Made by a program: the position numbers and the translations under genes. The notes under the pieces were generated by a model. The model searched no databases. It was not told the origin of the DNA and saw only the letters and a list, made by a program, of their open reading frames with translations. From the NCBI GenBank assembly GCA_009843915.1, contig VYCM01000077.1, forward strand, positions 1 to 48,935: a DNA stretch of 48,935 bases, written 5' to 3'. Positions 15,751-24,589 of the stretch are shown piece by piece. The first letter of the stretch is position 1; each line of letters begins with the position of its first letter. This DNA comes from Acidimicrobiaceae bacterium (GTDB lineage Bacteria > Actinomycetota > Acidimicrobiia > Acidimicrobiales > Aldehydirespiratoraceae).

Positions 15751-16530
15751 ATGACCTCTTCAGCGGCCACCTACGAGCGCGACGGGCACGTCGCCACCAT
15801 CACCTACAACCGGCCCGAGGCCCTCAACGCGATCAATGGGGCCATGCGCCGGGCCCTCGATGAGGCGTGGGTGACATTCCGCGAGGACACCGAGGCCTGG
15901 GTGGCCATCGTCACCGGCGCGGGGCGGGCCTTCTGCGCCGGCGCCGACCTCAAGGACCCCGAGGGTTCGACGGGGGACTGGCCGGGGTCGTTCTGGGAGT
16001 GGCCCACCATCACCACGTTCGAGTCGGGCATGGAGATCTGGAAGCCCACCATCGCCGCGGTCAACGGTCCCTGCATCGGCTACGGGCTCACCGCGGTGCT
16101 GGCCTGCGACTTCGTGCTGGCCAGCGACCGGGCCACCTTCGCCTACCCCGAGGTCCGCATCGGCGTGCCCACCATCGTGGGGGCGTTGCGCCTGCCCGAC
16201 CGGGTGGCTTGGCCCGACGCCCTGGAGTTGCTGCTCACCGGCGAGACGATCGATGCGGAGCGAGCCAAGGAGATGGGCCTGGCGTGGAAGGTCATACCCC
16301 ACGAAGATCTCATGGCCGAGGCCCGCACGCTGGCCGACCGGCTGTGCGCCGGCGCGCCCCTCGCTGTACGGGCCACCAACGAGATGGCCCGCCGGGGCCG
16401 GACACTCCCGTGGACGGAGGCGGTCCGCATGGGCGAGACCATGCGCCGCGTCGCGTCCAACACCGCCGACGCGGCCGAGGGGATAGCCGCCTGGCAGGAA
16501 GGCCGCCCCCCGAACTGGCAAGCCCGCTAG
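15751..16530 (+). CDS. Enoyl-CoA hydratase/isomerase (crotonase) family protein
   Basis: A 259-residue crotonase-fold protein acting on an acyl-CoA. The CoA/oxyanion-hole motifs are GAGRAFCAGADLKD (residues about 55-68) and NGPCIGYGLTAVLACD; the FAYPEVRIGVPTI segment contains the second catalytic glutamate. In enoyl-CoA hydratase the first glutamate falls in GGGCELA; here the segment is GYGLTAV with Thr instead, so a plain hydratase is less likely than an isomerase, lyase or hydrolase. The 17 bases after its stop contain the promoter of the toxin-antitoxin pair. The substrate is not deducible. Confidence 0.9.
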   Translation: MTSSAATYERDGHVATITYNRPEALNAINGAMRRALDEAWVTFREDTEAWVAIVTGAGRAFCAGADLKDPEGSTGDWPGSFWEWPTITTFESGMEIWKPTIAAVNGPCIGYGLTAVLACDFVLASDRATFAYPEVRIGVPTIVGALRLPDRVAWPDALELLLTGETIDAERAKEMGLAWKVIPHEDLMAEARTLADRLCAGAPLAVRATNEMARRGRTLPWTEAVRMGETMRRVASNTADAAEGIAAWQEGRPPNWQAR

Positions 16531-16531
16531 T

Positions 16532-16560
16532 GGTGTATACTCACCTTATGCGGCGTATAC
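16532..16560 (+). promoter_or_regulatory. Leaderless promoter and likely operator of the toxin-antitoxin pair
   Basis: GGTG-TATACT-CACC (16532-16545) is an imperfect palindrome containing a good -10 hexamer (TATACT, 16536-16541). The antitoxin ATG lies 7 bases after the hexamer, so transcription would begin at or next to the start codon. A second GTATAC lies at 16555-16560 inside the first codons. Paired palindromes over the promoter suit autorepression by the ribbon-helix-helix antitoxin. Confidence 0.55.
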
Positions 16561-16772
16561 AGCTATATATCGACGAAGACCTCGACGAAGCGCTGTCGGC
16601 CGTGGCTGCCCGGCGGGGCGTGTCGCGCTCGGCGTACGTGCGGGACGCGGTGCGGTCATGCCTTGCTGACGGCCCAGAGACACTCTCGGACGCGCTCGAT
16701 GCGCTGGTCGGCAGCGTGGACGTCGAACCCAGCGATGATCTCGACGCAGTCATCTACAGCACCGATTCGTGA
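16548..16772 (+). CDS. Ribbon-helix-helix antitoxin (VapB/CopG type)
   Basis: A 74-residue protein. The N-terminal MRRIQLYIDEDLDEALSAVA strand and helix followed by RRGVSRSAYVRDAVR are typical of CopG/MetJ-type ribbon-helix-helix DNA-binding domains. The acidic C-terminal 30 residues (VDVEPSDDLDAVIY) would wrap the toxin. Its stop overlaps the toxin start (GTGA at 16769-16772), so the pair is translationally coupled. The expected role is to neutralise the PIN-domain toxin and repress its own operon. Confidence 0.88.
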   Translation: MRRIQLYIDEDLDEALSAVAARRGVSRSAYVRDAVRSCLADGPETLSDALDALVGSVDVEPSDDLDAVIYSTDS

Positions 16773-17164
16773 GATTCGTCGACACGTCCTTCTGGATCGG
16801 ACTGGCGGTCCCCGCAGATCGGCGTCACGCCGACGCGTTGCTGCTCTGGCACGGCGACCGTAGGCCACTTCGGACCTCCAATCTGGTCGCGGGAGAGACT
16901 TGGACATGGCTGAGGCGCCGCGCCGGTCATGCCGACGCTGTCAGCTTCATAGTCATGCTTCGCCAGTCAGAGCGCGTGTCTGTAGCCACGGTCGACGCGG
17001 CCATAGATCAGCGGGCATGGGAGTGGCTAGCTCGCCACGACGAGCGTTCCTACTCCTACGTCGACGCCACCAGCTTCGAGATCATGCGACGCGAGCGGAT
17101 CACTGAGGCCTTTGCGTTCGACGGAGACTTCAGCGCGGCCGGCTTCGTGGAAGTCCGACCCTGA
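16769..17164 (+). CDS. vapC: VapC family PIN-domain toxin ribonuclease
   Basis: A 131-residue PIN-domain protein of normal VapC length. The acidic residues that bind the catalytic metal are in place: Asp5 in RFVDTSFW, Glu43 in AGETWTW, Asp99 in YVDATSF, and Asp118 or Asp120 in AFAFDGDFSAAGF. VapC toxins cleave RNA, often tRNA or rRNA; the target here is unknown. It starts at GTG 16769, overlapping the antitoxin stop, and lies just before a GNAT gene with a 7-base gap. Confidence 0.92.
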   Translation: MRFVDTSFWIGLAVPADRRHADALLLWHGDRRPLRTSNLVAGETWTWLRRRAGHADAVSFIVMLRQSERVSVATVDAAIDQRAWEWLARHDERSYSYVDATSFEIMRRERITEAFAFDGDFSAAGFVEVRP

Positions 17165-17171
17165 GTGGAGC

Positions 17172-17702
17172 ATGGCACCGACTCGAATAAGGCGGGCTAT
17201 CAACTCCGACGCTGGTCCGTTAGCACGAGTCCACGTCGATACGTGGAGGACCGCATACGCCGGCGTCGTGCCGGCCGACTACCTGGCGGGCTTGTCGTAC
17301 GAGGCGAGGGAGTCGCGCTGGAATGACATCTTTGCCGCCGGCCAGCCCGCAACCAGCACCTTCGTTGCCGAGACGGACATGGGCGAGATCATCGGATTCG
17401 CCAGCGGTGGCCCTGAACGCCTGGGTAATCCCGCGTACGAGGGTGAGATTTACGCCGTCTACGTACTCCAAGAGCACCAGCGGCTGGGTGTGGGGCGACG
17501 CGTCTTCGATGCTGTCGTTCAACAACTCTTACGCGACGGGTTCGCTTCGATGATGCTTTGGGTGCTCGAGGACAACCGTCGGGCCCGTCGGTTCTACGAG
17601 TCGATGGGAGGCGAGCAGGTTGGGCAACGGACCATCACTATCGGCGGGGCGGACCTCACCGAACTGTCCTACGGCTGGAAGGACATCTCCGGGATCGCCT
17701 GA
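17172..17702 (+). CDS. GNAT family N-acetyltransferase
   Basis: A 176-residue single GNAT domain. It begins MAPTRIRRAINSDAGPLARV; motif A is clear in IYAVYVLQEHQRLGVGRRVF (the Q-x-x-G-x-G acetyl-CoA loop), followed by LWVLEDNRRARRFYESMGG, the standard motif B tyrosine region. ATG 17172 is chosen because the longer frame from 17112 runs back through the toxin gene. The acceptor is unknown. It may be cotranscribed with the toxin pair, since only 7 bases separate them, but it lacks the features of GNAT-type toxins, which are usually preceded by their own antitoxin. Confidence 0.9.
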   Translation: MAPTRIRRAINSDAGPLARVHVDTWRTAYAGVVPADYLAGLSYEARESRWNDIFAAGQPATSTFVAETDMGEIIGFASGGPERLGNPAYEGEIYAVYVLQEHQRLGVGRRVFDAVVQQLLRDGFASMMLWVLEDNRRARRFYESMGGEQVGQRTITIGGADLTELSYGWKDISGIA

Positions 17703-17708
17703 TGCCCG

Positions 17709-17736
17709 GCCGGGGGCGGTCACCGCCGCCCCCGGC
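17709..17736. terminator. GC-rich stem-loop between convergent GNAT and potD genes
   Basis: GCCGGGGGCGG (17709-17719) pairs perfectly with CCGCCCCCGGC (17726-17736) around a 6-base loop. It lies between two convergent stop codons. There is no T-run on either strand, but an 11-pair GC stem could end transcription in both directions. Confidence 0.6.
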
Positions 17737-17756
17737 GAACGGGCAGTGCCTGGGTG

Positions 17757-19001
17757 CTAGCTCTTGGCTTGGCTGTGCATGTCCTGGATCAGCAGGGCCA
17801 GGTCACCCGCATGGGGGATGAACTCCAGCCGGGCGTCGACCTCGGGCGGCGGGTAGATACCCGGATCCTCCAGGATCTCGTCCAGGATGTATGGCGTGGA
17901 AGCCGCGTTGGGACTGCCGTAGTAGGTCCAGTTGGTCAACTGGGCGCCGTTCTCGGCGTCGGTCAGGAAGTTGATCATGGCGTGCGCCGAGCAGATGTTG
18001 TCGGCGTTGTGCGGTATGGCCATGGTGTCCACCCAGCGGACGCCACCCTCCTTGGGGATGGTGTAGACGTGGGTCTCGTAGGCGTCGGCCTCGAAGATCG
18101 ACAGCGCGAACCCGCCGCTCCAGCCATGAGCCACGTCGACCTCACCGTTGACCAGGTCGTCACCGAAGGTGACCGAGTCGTACTTGAGCAGCCGGTCGTG
18201 AGTAGCCCTCAGCAAATCTCCGGCCTCTCGCACCGCGTCCTCGTTCCGGTTGTTGATCACGTCCTCGATGCTGTATCCGAGGTACTTGAGGGCGGCGGAC
18301 ACCGTTTCAGGAGCATCGTCGAGCATCGAGATGCTCCCCGGAACCAGCGCCGCGGTGTCGGGATCGAAGAGCACCGCCCAGGTGGACTCTCCGCCCAGTA
18401 GGTCGAGCACCTCGTAGGTCAGGCCGATGCCAGTGGTGCCCCACTGGTAGGCGACGTGGTACTTGTGCTCGGGATCGAAGGGCGGGTTGTTGAACTCGGT
18501 GGCGATGTTGGCCGCGTTGGGTATGGCGTCGTAGTTCAGTTCCAGCAGCAGTCCTTCGCGACGCATGGTGTCGACCATGTAGTCCGAGGGCACCACCAGA
18601 TCGAAGATGGCCGCGCCCGACTCGACCTTGGTGAGCATCTCCTCGTTGGACTCGTAGGTCGTGTAGTCGACGTTGATGCCGGTCTCGGCCTCGAACGCGG
18701 CCAACAGCTCGTCGTCGATGTACTCGGCCCAGTTGTAGAAGGCCAGGTCGCCGTCGGTCTCGCCGGCCGCGCAGGCCGCCGCTCCGGTCGCTTCCTCGGC
18801 CGGGGCTTCCTCGGCCGGTGCGGCGGCTTCCGTCGTCTCCGGAGCCTGGGTCGTCTCGGGGGCCGCCGCGGGTTCGGCGGTCTCCTCATCGTCGCCGCAG
18901 GCCGCGGCCAGTAGGCCGGCGACGCCGATGATCGCTGCCACCAGGATGAGGCGGCTTCTGCGTGGCTGCCACCTTGGGGTGGCGCTTCTTGCTTTAGTCA
19001 T
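17757..19001 (-). CDS. potD: Polyamine (spermidine/putrescine) ABC transporter substrate-binding lipoprotein
   Basis: A 414-residue PotD/PotF-type protein. It has a twin-arginine-like basic start, a hydrophobic segment and a lipobox with Cys35 (LLAAACGDDEE), so it is an outer-leaflet lipoprotein. A Pro/Glu/Thr/Ala-rich spacer (37-75) leads to the binding domain that starts LAFYNWAEYIDDELL. Family motifs include FEAETGINVDYTTYESNEEM, DLVVPSDYMV, YQWGTTGIGLTYEV and HGWSGGFAL. It ends the potABCD set, 50 bases after potC, with a strong AGGGGAGG ribosome-binding site and a possible promoter of its own. This would allow more binding protein than transporter, a common arrangement. Confidence 0.95.
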   Translation of the reverse strand: MTKARSATPRWQPRRSRLILVAAIIGVAGLLAAACGDDEETAEPAAAPETTQAPETTEAAAPAEEAPAEEATGAAACAAGETDGDLAFYNWAEYIDDELLAAFEAETGINVDYTTYESNEEMLTKVESGAAIFDLVVPSDYMVDTMRREGLLLELNYDAIPNAANIATEFNNPPFDPEHKYHVAYQWGTTGIGLTYEVLDLLGGESTWAVLFDPDTAALVPGSISMLDDAPETVSAALKYLGYSIEDVINNRNEDAVREAGDLLRATHDRLLKYDSVTFGDDLVNGEVDVAHGWSGGFALSIFEADAYETHVYTIPKEGGVRWVDTMAIPHNADNICSAHAMINFLTDAENGAQLTNWTYYGSPNAASTPYILDEILEDPGIYPPPEVDARLEFIPHAGDLALLIQDMHSQAKS

Positions 19002-19050
19002 GGGTTCCTCCCCTCTAGAACTCCGTCATAGAGCCTAGCACCCGATAGGT

Positions 19051-19056
19051 ACTATA
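19051..19056 (-). promoter_or_regulatory. Possible internal -10 element before potD
   Basis: TATAGT on the minus strand overlaps the potC stop codon, about 50 bases before potD. I see no convincing -35 element. The idea that potD has a separate promoter rests on this hexamer and the intergenic gap. Confidence 0.3.
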
Positions 19057-19906
19057 GAATTTGGGTCTGTTGCGATGCGCTGGCACGGCGTCGCTGCAGA
19101 GCGAGCGAGCCCAGCACCAGCGCGATCGACGCAGTGAGCATAAGCGTGGAGATGGCGTTCAACTCGGGCGTAACGCCCCGGCGGATGCTGCTGAACACAT
19201 ACACCGGCAACGTGGTCGAACCCGGTCCGGTCACGAATGCGGAGATCACGACGTCGTCGAGCGACAGGGTCAGTGCCAGCAGACCGCCGGCGGCGACCCC
19301 GGGCATGATCAACGGCAGGGTGATCCTCCGGAACGTCTGCCACCCCGTCGCGTAGAGGTCGCGGGCGGCCTCCTCCAGCGTGCGGTCGAACTGGTCGAGC
19401 CTGGCCCGGACCACCACGCACACGAACGAGATGTTGAACGCGATGTGGGACAGGGCGACAGTGGAGATCCCGAGCGTGAGTCGCGGCCCGAACGAGTCGA
19501 TCAGCTTGAACGCCTCCGCGAAGAACACCAGCAGCATCACCGCCATGGTGATGTCGGGGATCACGATGGGCAGGTACACCGTCCCGTCGAGGGCCCGACG
19601 CCCCCGGAACCGGTAGCGGTCGAGGGCGAGGGCCACCGCGGTGCCCAGCACCATCGACACGACGGTGGAGATCAGGGCCACGATGAGCGACACCCGTATG
19701 GCCGAGGTGATCACGTCGTTGCGCAGGGCTTCGCCGTACCACCCCAGCGAGAAGCCTCCCCAGATGTTCACCCGGGCGGACGCGTTGAACGAGAAGAACA
19801 CCAGCACAGCGATGGGCACGTACAGGAAGGCGAACACCACCCAGGCCCATACGGCCAGCCCTCGCCGGGTGCGCCGCCCGAGGCCGACTTCGACGACGCC
19901 GCTCAC
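19052..19906 (-). CDS. potC: Polyamine ABC transporter permease PotC
   Basis: A 284-residue inner-membrane permease with about six membrane helices, first at residues 16-38. The EAA loop that contacts the ATPase reads EEAARDLYATGWQTFRRITL. The segment PIVIPDITMAVMLLVFF is typical of PotC. It overlaps the 3' end of potB by 4 bases. Together with PotB it forms the channel for the polyamine importer. Confidence 0.94.
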   Translation of the reverse strand: MSGVVEVGLGRRTRRGLAVWAWVVFAFLYVPIAVLVFFSFNASARVNIWGGFSLGWYGEALRNDVITSAIRVSLIVALISTVVSMVLGTAVALALDRYRFRGRRALDGTVYLPIVIPDITMAVMLLVFFAEAFKLIDSFGPRLTLGISTVALSHIAFNISFVCVVVRARLDQFDRTLEEAARDLYATGWQTFRRITLPLIMPGVAAGGLLALTLSLDDVVISAFVTGPGSTTLPVYVFSSIRRGVTPELNAISTLMLTASIALVLGSLALQRRRASASQQTQIL

Positions 19907-20871
19907 GACGCCACCGCCGTCACGGTCTCAGCCTCACCCTGGTCGGGCCCGCGCCTTCGATTGCGGGGCCGGCTGCCGTCCTCCGCACCGCTGCCGGATC
20001 TCTGGTTCAGCGCGACGGCCACCAGCATGGCCACGATCAGCAGCACGCTGAGAGCCGCTCCGAGCGGCCAGTTGCGGGCGTCGCGAAACTGGCGGGCGAT
20101 GTACGAGCCGACCAGCAGGGTCTTGGCCCCGCCCAGGATGTCGGGAACGACGTACGAGCCGAAGCTGGGGACGAACACCAGCACGCAGCCGGCCACGATC
20201 CCCGACCGGGTGAGGGGCAGCGTGACCTTCCAGAACGCCTTCGCGCCGCTGGCGTAGAGGTCGCGGGCCGCTTCGGTGAGGCTCCAGTCCATGCGCTCCA
20301 GCGCCACGTACAGGGGCAGCACCATGAACGTGAGGAAGCTGTAGACCATCCCGATCGTCACTGCGGTGGGGGTGAACAGGATCCGGAACGTCCCGAAGCC
20401 CAGGCTCTCGCTGAGCGCGGAGGCGGGCCCGTTCGATCCCAGCAGGAAGCGGATGGCGAAGACCCTCACCAGCGCGTTGGTCCAGAACGGGATCATCACC
20501 ATCACCAGCAGCACGGCCCGCACATGGCGCGGCCGGGTGGCTATGTAGTACGCGAAGGGATACCCCACCACCACGCACAGCACGGTGGTGAGCGTGGCCA
20601 GCCACGCCGACCGGCCGATGATCCCCACGATGATGTCGTCGCCTAGGGCCCGGTAGGACTCGACGTTCCAGCCGCTCAGCGATGTCCGGCCGGTGGAGGT
20701 GCGGGTGGCGAAGGAATAGACCGAGATCAGGCCGAGCGGGGCGACGAAGAAGATCAGCAGGTAGAGGGCTCCCGGCGAGGCCAGCAGCATCCCCTGGCGA
20801 CGACGTGCGAGGGCTGCCGCCTCCTCCCCGGCGGCTCCGGCGGTCGGTGAGGATCGGCGGGCGGGGCCCAT
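19903..20871 (-). CDS. potB: Polyamine ABC transporter permease PotB
   Basis: A 322-residue permease with about six membrane helices, first at residues 27-50 (LLASPGALYLLIFFVAPLGL). The EAA loop is TEAARDLYASGAKAFWKVTL, and IPFWTNALVRVFAI is characteristic of PotB. The N-terminal 25 residues are an Ala/Arg-rich cytoplasmic extension. It begins 5 bases after potA and overlaps potC by 4, so the three genes are translationally coupled. Confidence 0.94.
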   Translation of the reverse strand: MGPARRSSPTAGAAGEEAAALARRRQGMLLASPGALYLLIFFVAPLGLISVYSFATRTSTGRTSLSGWNVESYRALGDDIIVGIIGRSAWLATLTTVLCVVVGYPFAYYIATRPRHVRAVLLVMVMIPFWTNALVRVFAIRFLLGSNGPASALSESLGFGTFRILFTPTAVTIGMVYSFLTFMVLPLYVALERMDWSLTEAARDLYASGAKAFWKVTLPLTRSGIVAGCVLVFVPSFGSYVVPDILGGAKTLLVGSYIARQFRDARNWPLGAALSVLLIVAMLVAVALNQRSGSGAEDGSRPRNRRRGPDQGEAETVTAVAS

Positions 20872-20876
20872 CGGCG

Positions 20877-21944
20877 TCAGTCCGCAACCACGGCGGCCGC
20901 GCCGCGGTCCCAGGCGACGGTCACCTCGTCGCCGGCTGCGAACGGCTCCCCGACTTCGCCCTCCACCCGGACCTCGATGGAGACCGGGCCCGCGGCCACC
21001 TCGTACACCACGGCGTGGCCGAGATAGGTGATGTCGCGCACTTCGCCGTCGAGGCTCGAGCCCTCGGCTGCTGTCGTGCCACGCGGCTGTAGGCGGACCC
21101 GCTCGGGGCGCAGGCTGACCGCCACCCGCGAGCCCTCGGGCGTCGACGTCTCGGCTTCGATGAGGGCGCCGTTGTCCAGGCGCACCGTGCTGGCCGACTC
21201 CACTGAGGCTTCGAGGATGTTCGTCCGGCCGATGAAGTCGGCCACGAAGCGGCTGGCCGGACGGTCGTAGATCTCTCGGGGAGTGCCGACCTGGAGCAGG
21301 CGGCCCTCGGACATGACCCCGATCCGCTCGCTCATGGCGAGGGCTTCCTCCTGGTCGTGGGTGACGAACACGAAGGTGATGCCCACCTCGCGCTGCAGGG
21401 CCTTCAGCTCCTGCTGCATCTCCTGGCGGAGCTTGAGGTCCAGCGCTCCCAGCGGCTCATCGAGCAGCAGCACCTTGGGCTGGTTGACCAGCGCCCGGGC
21501 CAGCGCCACTCGCTGCTGCTGGCCGCCGGAGAGCTGGTCGGGTCTGCGTTCCTCCATCCCGGCCAGCCGCACCATCCCGGTGGCTTCGGCCACTCGCTGG
21601 CGGAGCTCGGGATTCTTGATCCCGCGCATTCGCAGCCCGAACTCGATGTTCTGCCGGACGGTCATGTGGGGGAAGAGGGCGTAGGCCTGGAACACGGTGT
21701 TGACCGGCCTGCGGTCCGGCGGCGCCATGCCGACCTCCTCGCCGAAGATGCGCAGGCTCCCCTCGGTGGGCAGATCGAGTCCGGCGATCATTCGCAGCGT
21801 GGTGGTCTTGCCGCATCCCGACGGGCCGAGCAGGGCGAAGAACTCCCCGTCGCCGATGGCCAGGTCGATGTTGTCGACCGCCACGACCTCGCCGAAGCGC
21901 TTGGTGACGCCCTCGATCTCTACGGCCGCTACCGGATCAGTCAT
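20877..21944 (-). CDS. potA: Polyamine ABC transporter ATP-binding protein PotA
   Basis: A 355-residue ATPase that energises uptake. Walker A is GPSGCGKT (residues 40-47), the signature motif is LSGGQQQRVALARAL, Walker B is VLLLDEPLGALD and the switch histidine is in FVFVTHDQEEALAMS. A C-terminal TOBE-type regulatory domain (about 275-350) follows. The phrase MAPPDRRPVNTVFQAYALFP is typical of PotA. It begins 41 bases after the fusion gene, so the pot genes may be read through from the gntR promoter. Confidence 0.95.
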   Translation of the reverse strand: MTDPVAAVEIEGVTKRFGEVVAVDNIDLAIGDGEFFALLGPSGCGKTTTLRMIAGLDLPTEGSLRIFGEEVGMAPPDRRPVNTVFQAYALFPHMTVRQNIEFGLRMRGIKNPELRQRVAEATGMVRLAGMEERRPDQLSGGQQQRVALARALVNQPKVLLLDEPLGALDLKLRQEMQQELKALQREVGITFVFVTHDQEEALAMSERIGVMSEGRLLQVGTPREIYDRPASRFVADFIGRTNILEASVESASTVRLDNGALIEAETSTPEGSRVAVSLRPERVRLQPRGTTAAEGSSLDGEVRDITYLGHAVVYEVAAGPVSIEVRVEGEVGEPFAAGDEVTVAWDRGAAAVVAD

Positions 21945-21985
21945 GCGATCCTCCCCGACGGCGAATTATGCCCCACGGGACTCGG

Positions 21986-24589
21986 CTAGGCCGCGGCAAG
22001 GGCGGCGACCACGCTGCCCAGCAGGCTGGAGGCACCGAAGCGGAGGCGGTCCGGTGTGAGCCAGTCCTCTCCCAGGACCGAGCGCACGATGTCGACGTAC
22101 TCGAGAGCGTCGGCCGTGGTCCGGACGCCGCCGGCCACCTTGATGCCCACCGGGCGCCCCCCAGCGGCGCGGTGCTCGGCAACGGTCCGGGCCATTGCCA
22201 GCACAGCTTCGGGCGACGCGCCCGAAGCGCCCTTGCCGGTGGAGGTCTTGACCATGTCGGCCCCGGCGTCGATGGCCAGCCGGGTCGCCTCGGCGATCGC
22301 GCCGGCCGAGCCGAGCTCGCAGACCTCCAGGATCACCTTGAAGTGGGCCCCGCCGGCCGCCTCCTTCAGCGCCCGCAGCTCGGCCGCCGCGGTGTCGCTG
22401 CGGCCCGACAGGAAGGCGGAGCGGTTCAGCACGGTGTCGATCTCCTGCGAGCCGGCGGCCACCGCGGCCCGCACCTCGGCCACCTTCACCTCCAGGGGCG
22501 ACAGGCCGCTCGGGAAGGCGCCGGCCACGCTGGCCACCGCCACCGGCGTGCCCGCCAGCAGCTCGGCGGCCAAGCCCGCCAGCGCGGGGTACACGCACAC
22601 CGCGGCTACCGGCCCCACGGTGGGATCGGCCGGGTCGGGGCGCAGGGCCTGGGAGCACAGCGCCCGGATGCGCCCGGGTGTGTCGTCGCCCTCCAGGGTG
22701 GTGAGGTCGGTGCAGGCCACCACCAGCCGCAGGTCGTCCGCTCGTCGCATGCCGTCTGCTCGGGATCCGTCCGGAGGCTCCGCGGTCGGCGTCACGGTCG
22801 CAGTCTTGCCTGTCGACGGAGCCTCGGCCGCTGCGGTGACGCTATCGCGCCCGTGCCTCTCGGGATCGGCCACATGCCGCACAGCCGCGTCCAGCAGTTC
22901 CGTGATCCGTGTCCGGGCCTCGACCCGGGCGGAACGCAGCCCGCCGGCGTCGTCAACGTCGACGACGGCCTCGGCGTAGACCTTCATCTTCGGCTCGGTG
23001 CCGCTCGGCCGGACGATCACCCTGGCCTCGGCGCCGTAGAGCTCGAGAACGACTACGTCCACTGGGGGCAGGTGCTCTGAGCCGCCGGCCAGGTCGTGCA
23101 CCGTGGTCACCGCGGCTCGGGCCAGCTCCGTCGGCGGGCTCGCCCGCAGCGCAGCCATGGCGCGGGCCATCGGCGGCTCGTCGCCGGGAGCCGCCTCGAA
23201 GCGGACCGAGCGCTGCCCGGTGGCGTGCACTCCATGGCGGCGGTGGAGCTCGTCGAGCAGATCGGGAAGGGTTCGTCCCACGGTCTTGAGGCGGGCCACG
23301 AGCTCGGCCATGGCCAGGGCCGCGCCGATGCCGTCCTTGTCCCGGACCGCCTCGCCCACCGCATAGCCGAGAGCGTCCTCGTAGCCCAGCACCAGATCGT
23401 GGCCGGGCCGTTGCGAGCGGGCTTGCATGATCCATTTGAAGCCGGTGGGCGTCTCGGCCCAGTCCGCGCCGTGGCCGGCCGCGATGCGGGGCAGCAGGCG
23501 CGACGACACGACCGTGTTGATGACCAGTCTCGGACGTCGAGGCTCCCCGCCGTTGCCGGACGCGGACCGGCGAAGCAGGTGCTCGGCCAGCAGGCAGCCC
23601 GTCTCGTCGCCGGTCAGCAGCCGCCACCGCCCCCCGTCCGGCACAGCCACCCCCAGCCGGTCGGCGTCGGGATCGTGGGCCAGGGCCACGTCCGCGCCCG
23701 TGTCGGAGGCCAGCCGCAGCAGCCGGTCGAGGACGCCGGTCTCCTCGGGGTTGGGGAACGGCGTGGTGCTGAAGTCGGGGTCGGGTTCGGCCTGATCTGC
23801 CACCAGCGCCGGCGGTTCGAACCCCGCCTTGGACACGGCCCGAAGGAATGTGTCGGCTCCCACGCCGTGAAGCGGTGTGTAGGCCATTCGCACCGAGCGG
23901 GGCCCTCCGGGTGCCAGCAGGCCCATCACCGCCTCCAGGTAGGCCTCGACCTCCTCGTCGCCGGCCGCGGTGATGAGGGGATCGTCGCCGGGGGCCAGGT
24001 CGGACTCCGCCGGCGGGGCGGTTCGGTCGATGATCCGGCCGATCTCCTCGTCGATCGGTGCGGCCAGCAGGCGGCCGCCTCGCCAGTAGACCTTGTAGCC
24101 GTTGTCGGACCGCGGGTTGTGGCTGGCGGTGACCATCACCCCGGCCGGCGCGTTGAGATTCTTGACCGCGAAGGCCAGCACCGGCGTGGGCAACTCACCC
24201 GGCAGCATCCTCACGCCGATACCCCGACCGGCCAGCACCCGGGCCGTGTCAGTGGCGAAGTCCTTGCTCCCATGGCGGGCGTCGTGTCCGACGATCACAG
24301 CTCCATCGGGCGGCCCGTCCTGCAGCAGCCGCTCGGCCAGGGCCCAGGTCACAGTCCTCACCAGGACGCGGTTCATGCGGGCCGGACCGGCTCCCATCGG
24401 ACCCCGGATGCCGGCCGTGCCGAAGGCGAGCCGCCCGGAGAAGCGGCGTTCGAGCTCGGCTGGGTCGCCGTCCAGCAGGTCTTGCAGTTCGGCCCGCGTC
24501 CCGGGGTCGGTGTCGGCGGCCAGCCACCGCTCGGCCTCTTGGTGGATGCCTGCCGGGTCACTCCCGGCTGCAGGCGGCTGTCGTGTCAA
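21986..24589 (-). CDS. Bifunctional phosphohexomutase/phosphopentomutase - deoxyribose-phosphate aldolase fusion
   Basis: An 867-residue two-enzyme fusion. Residues about 1-575 are an alpha-D-phosphohexomutase: FGTAGIRGPMGAG at 56-68, the phosphoserine loop TASHNP with Ser156, the metal loop DPDADR (306-311), the sugar loop GYEDALGY (402-409) and the phosphate-binding RPSGTEP (527-533). Residues about 612-860 are class I DeoC: CTDLTTLEGDDT, EIDTVLNR, KVILEVCELG, the Schiff-base Lys781 in VKTSTGKG and Lys817 in GIKVAGGVRT. A low-complexity linker (575-612) joins them. If the mutase acts on pentoses, the protein would carry deoxyribose-1-phosphate through deoxyribose-5-phosphate to glyceraldehyde-3-phosphate and acetaldehyde. 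The start is TTG 24589, immediately after the gntR stop; no better start exists before the conserved region. Confidence 0.92.
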   Translation of the reverse strand: MTRQPPAAGSDPAGIHQEAERWLAADTDPGTRAELQDLLDGDPAELERRFSGRLAFGTAGIRGPMGAGPARMNRVLVRTVTWALAERLLQDGPPDGAVIVGHDARHGSKDFATDTARVLAGRGIGVRMLPGELPTPVLAFAVKNLNAPAGVMVTASHNPRSDNGYKVYWRGGRLLAAPIDEEIGRIIDRTAPPAESDLAPGDDPLITAAGDEEVEAYLEAVMGLLAPGGPRSVRMAYTPLHGVGADTFLRAVSKAGFEPPALVADQAEPDPDFSTTPFPNPEETGVLDRLLRLASDTGADVALAHDPDADRLGVAVPDGGRWRLLTGDETGCLLAEHLLRRSASGNGGEPRRPRLVINTVVSSRLLPRIAAGHGADWAETPTGFKWIMQARSQRPGHDLVLGYEDALGYAVGEAVRDKDGIGAALAMAELVARLKTVGRTLPDLLDELHRRHGVHATGQRSVRFEAAPGDEPPMARAMAALRASPPTELARAAVTTVHDLAGGSEHLPPVDVVVLELYGAEARVIVRPSGTEPKMKVYAEAVVDVDDAGGLRSARVEARTRITELLDAAVRHVADPERHGRDSVTAAAEAPSTGKTATVTPTAEPPDGSRADGMRRADDLRLVVACTDLTTLEGDDTPGRIRALCSQALRPDPADPTVGPVAAVCVYPALAGLAAELLAGTPVAVASVAGAFPSGLSPLEVKVAEVRAAVAAGSQEIDTVLNRSAFLSGRSDTAAAELRALKEAAGGAHFKVILEVCELGSAGAIAEATRLAIDAGADMVKTSTGKGASGASPEAVLAMARTVAEHRAAGGRPVGIKVAGGVRTTADALEYVDIVRSVLGEDWLTPDRLRFGASSLLGSVVAALAAA

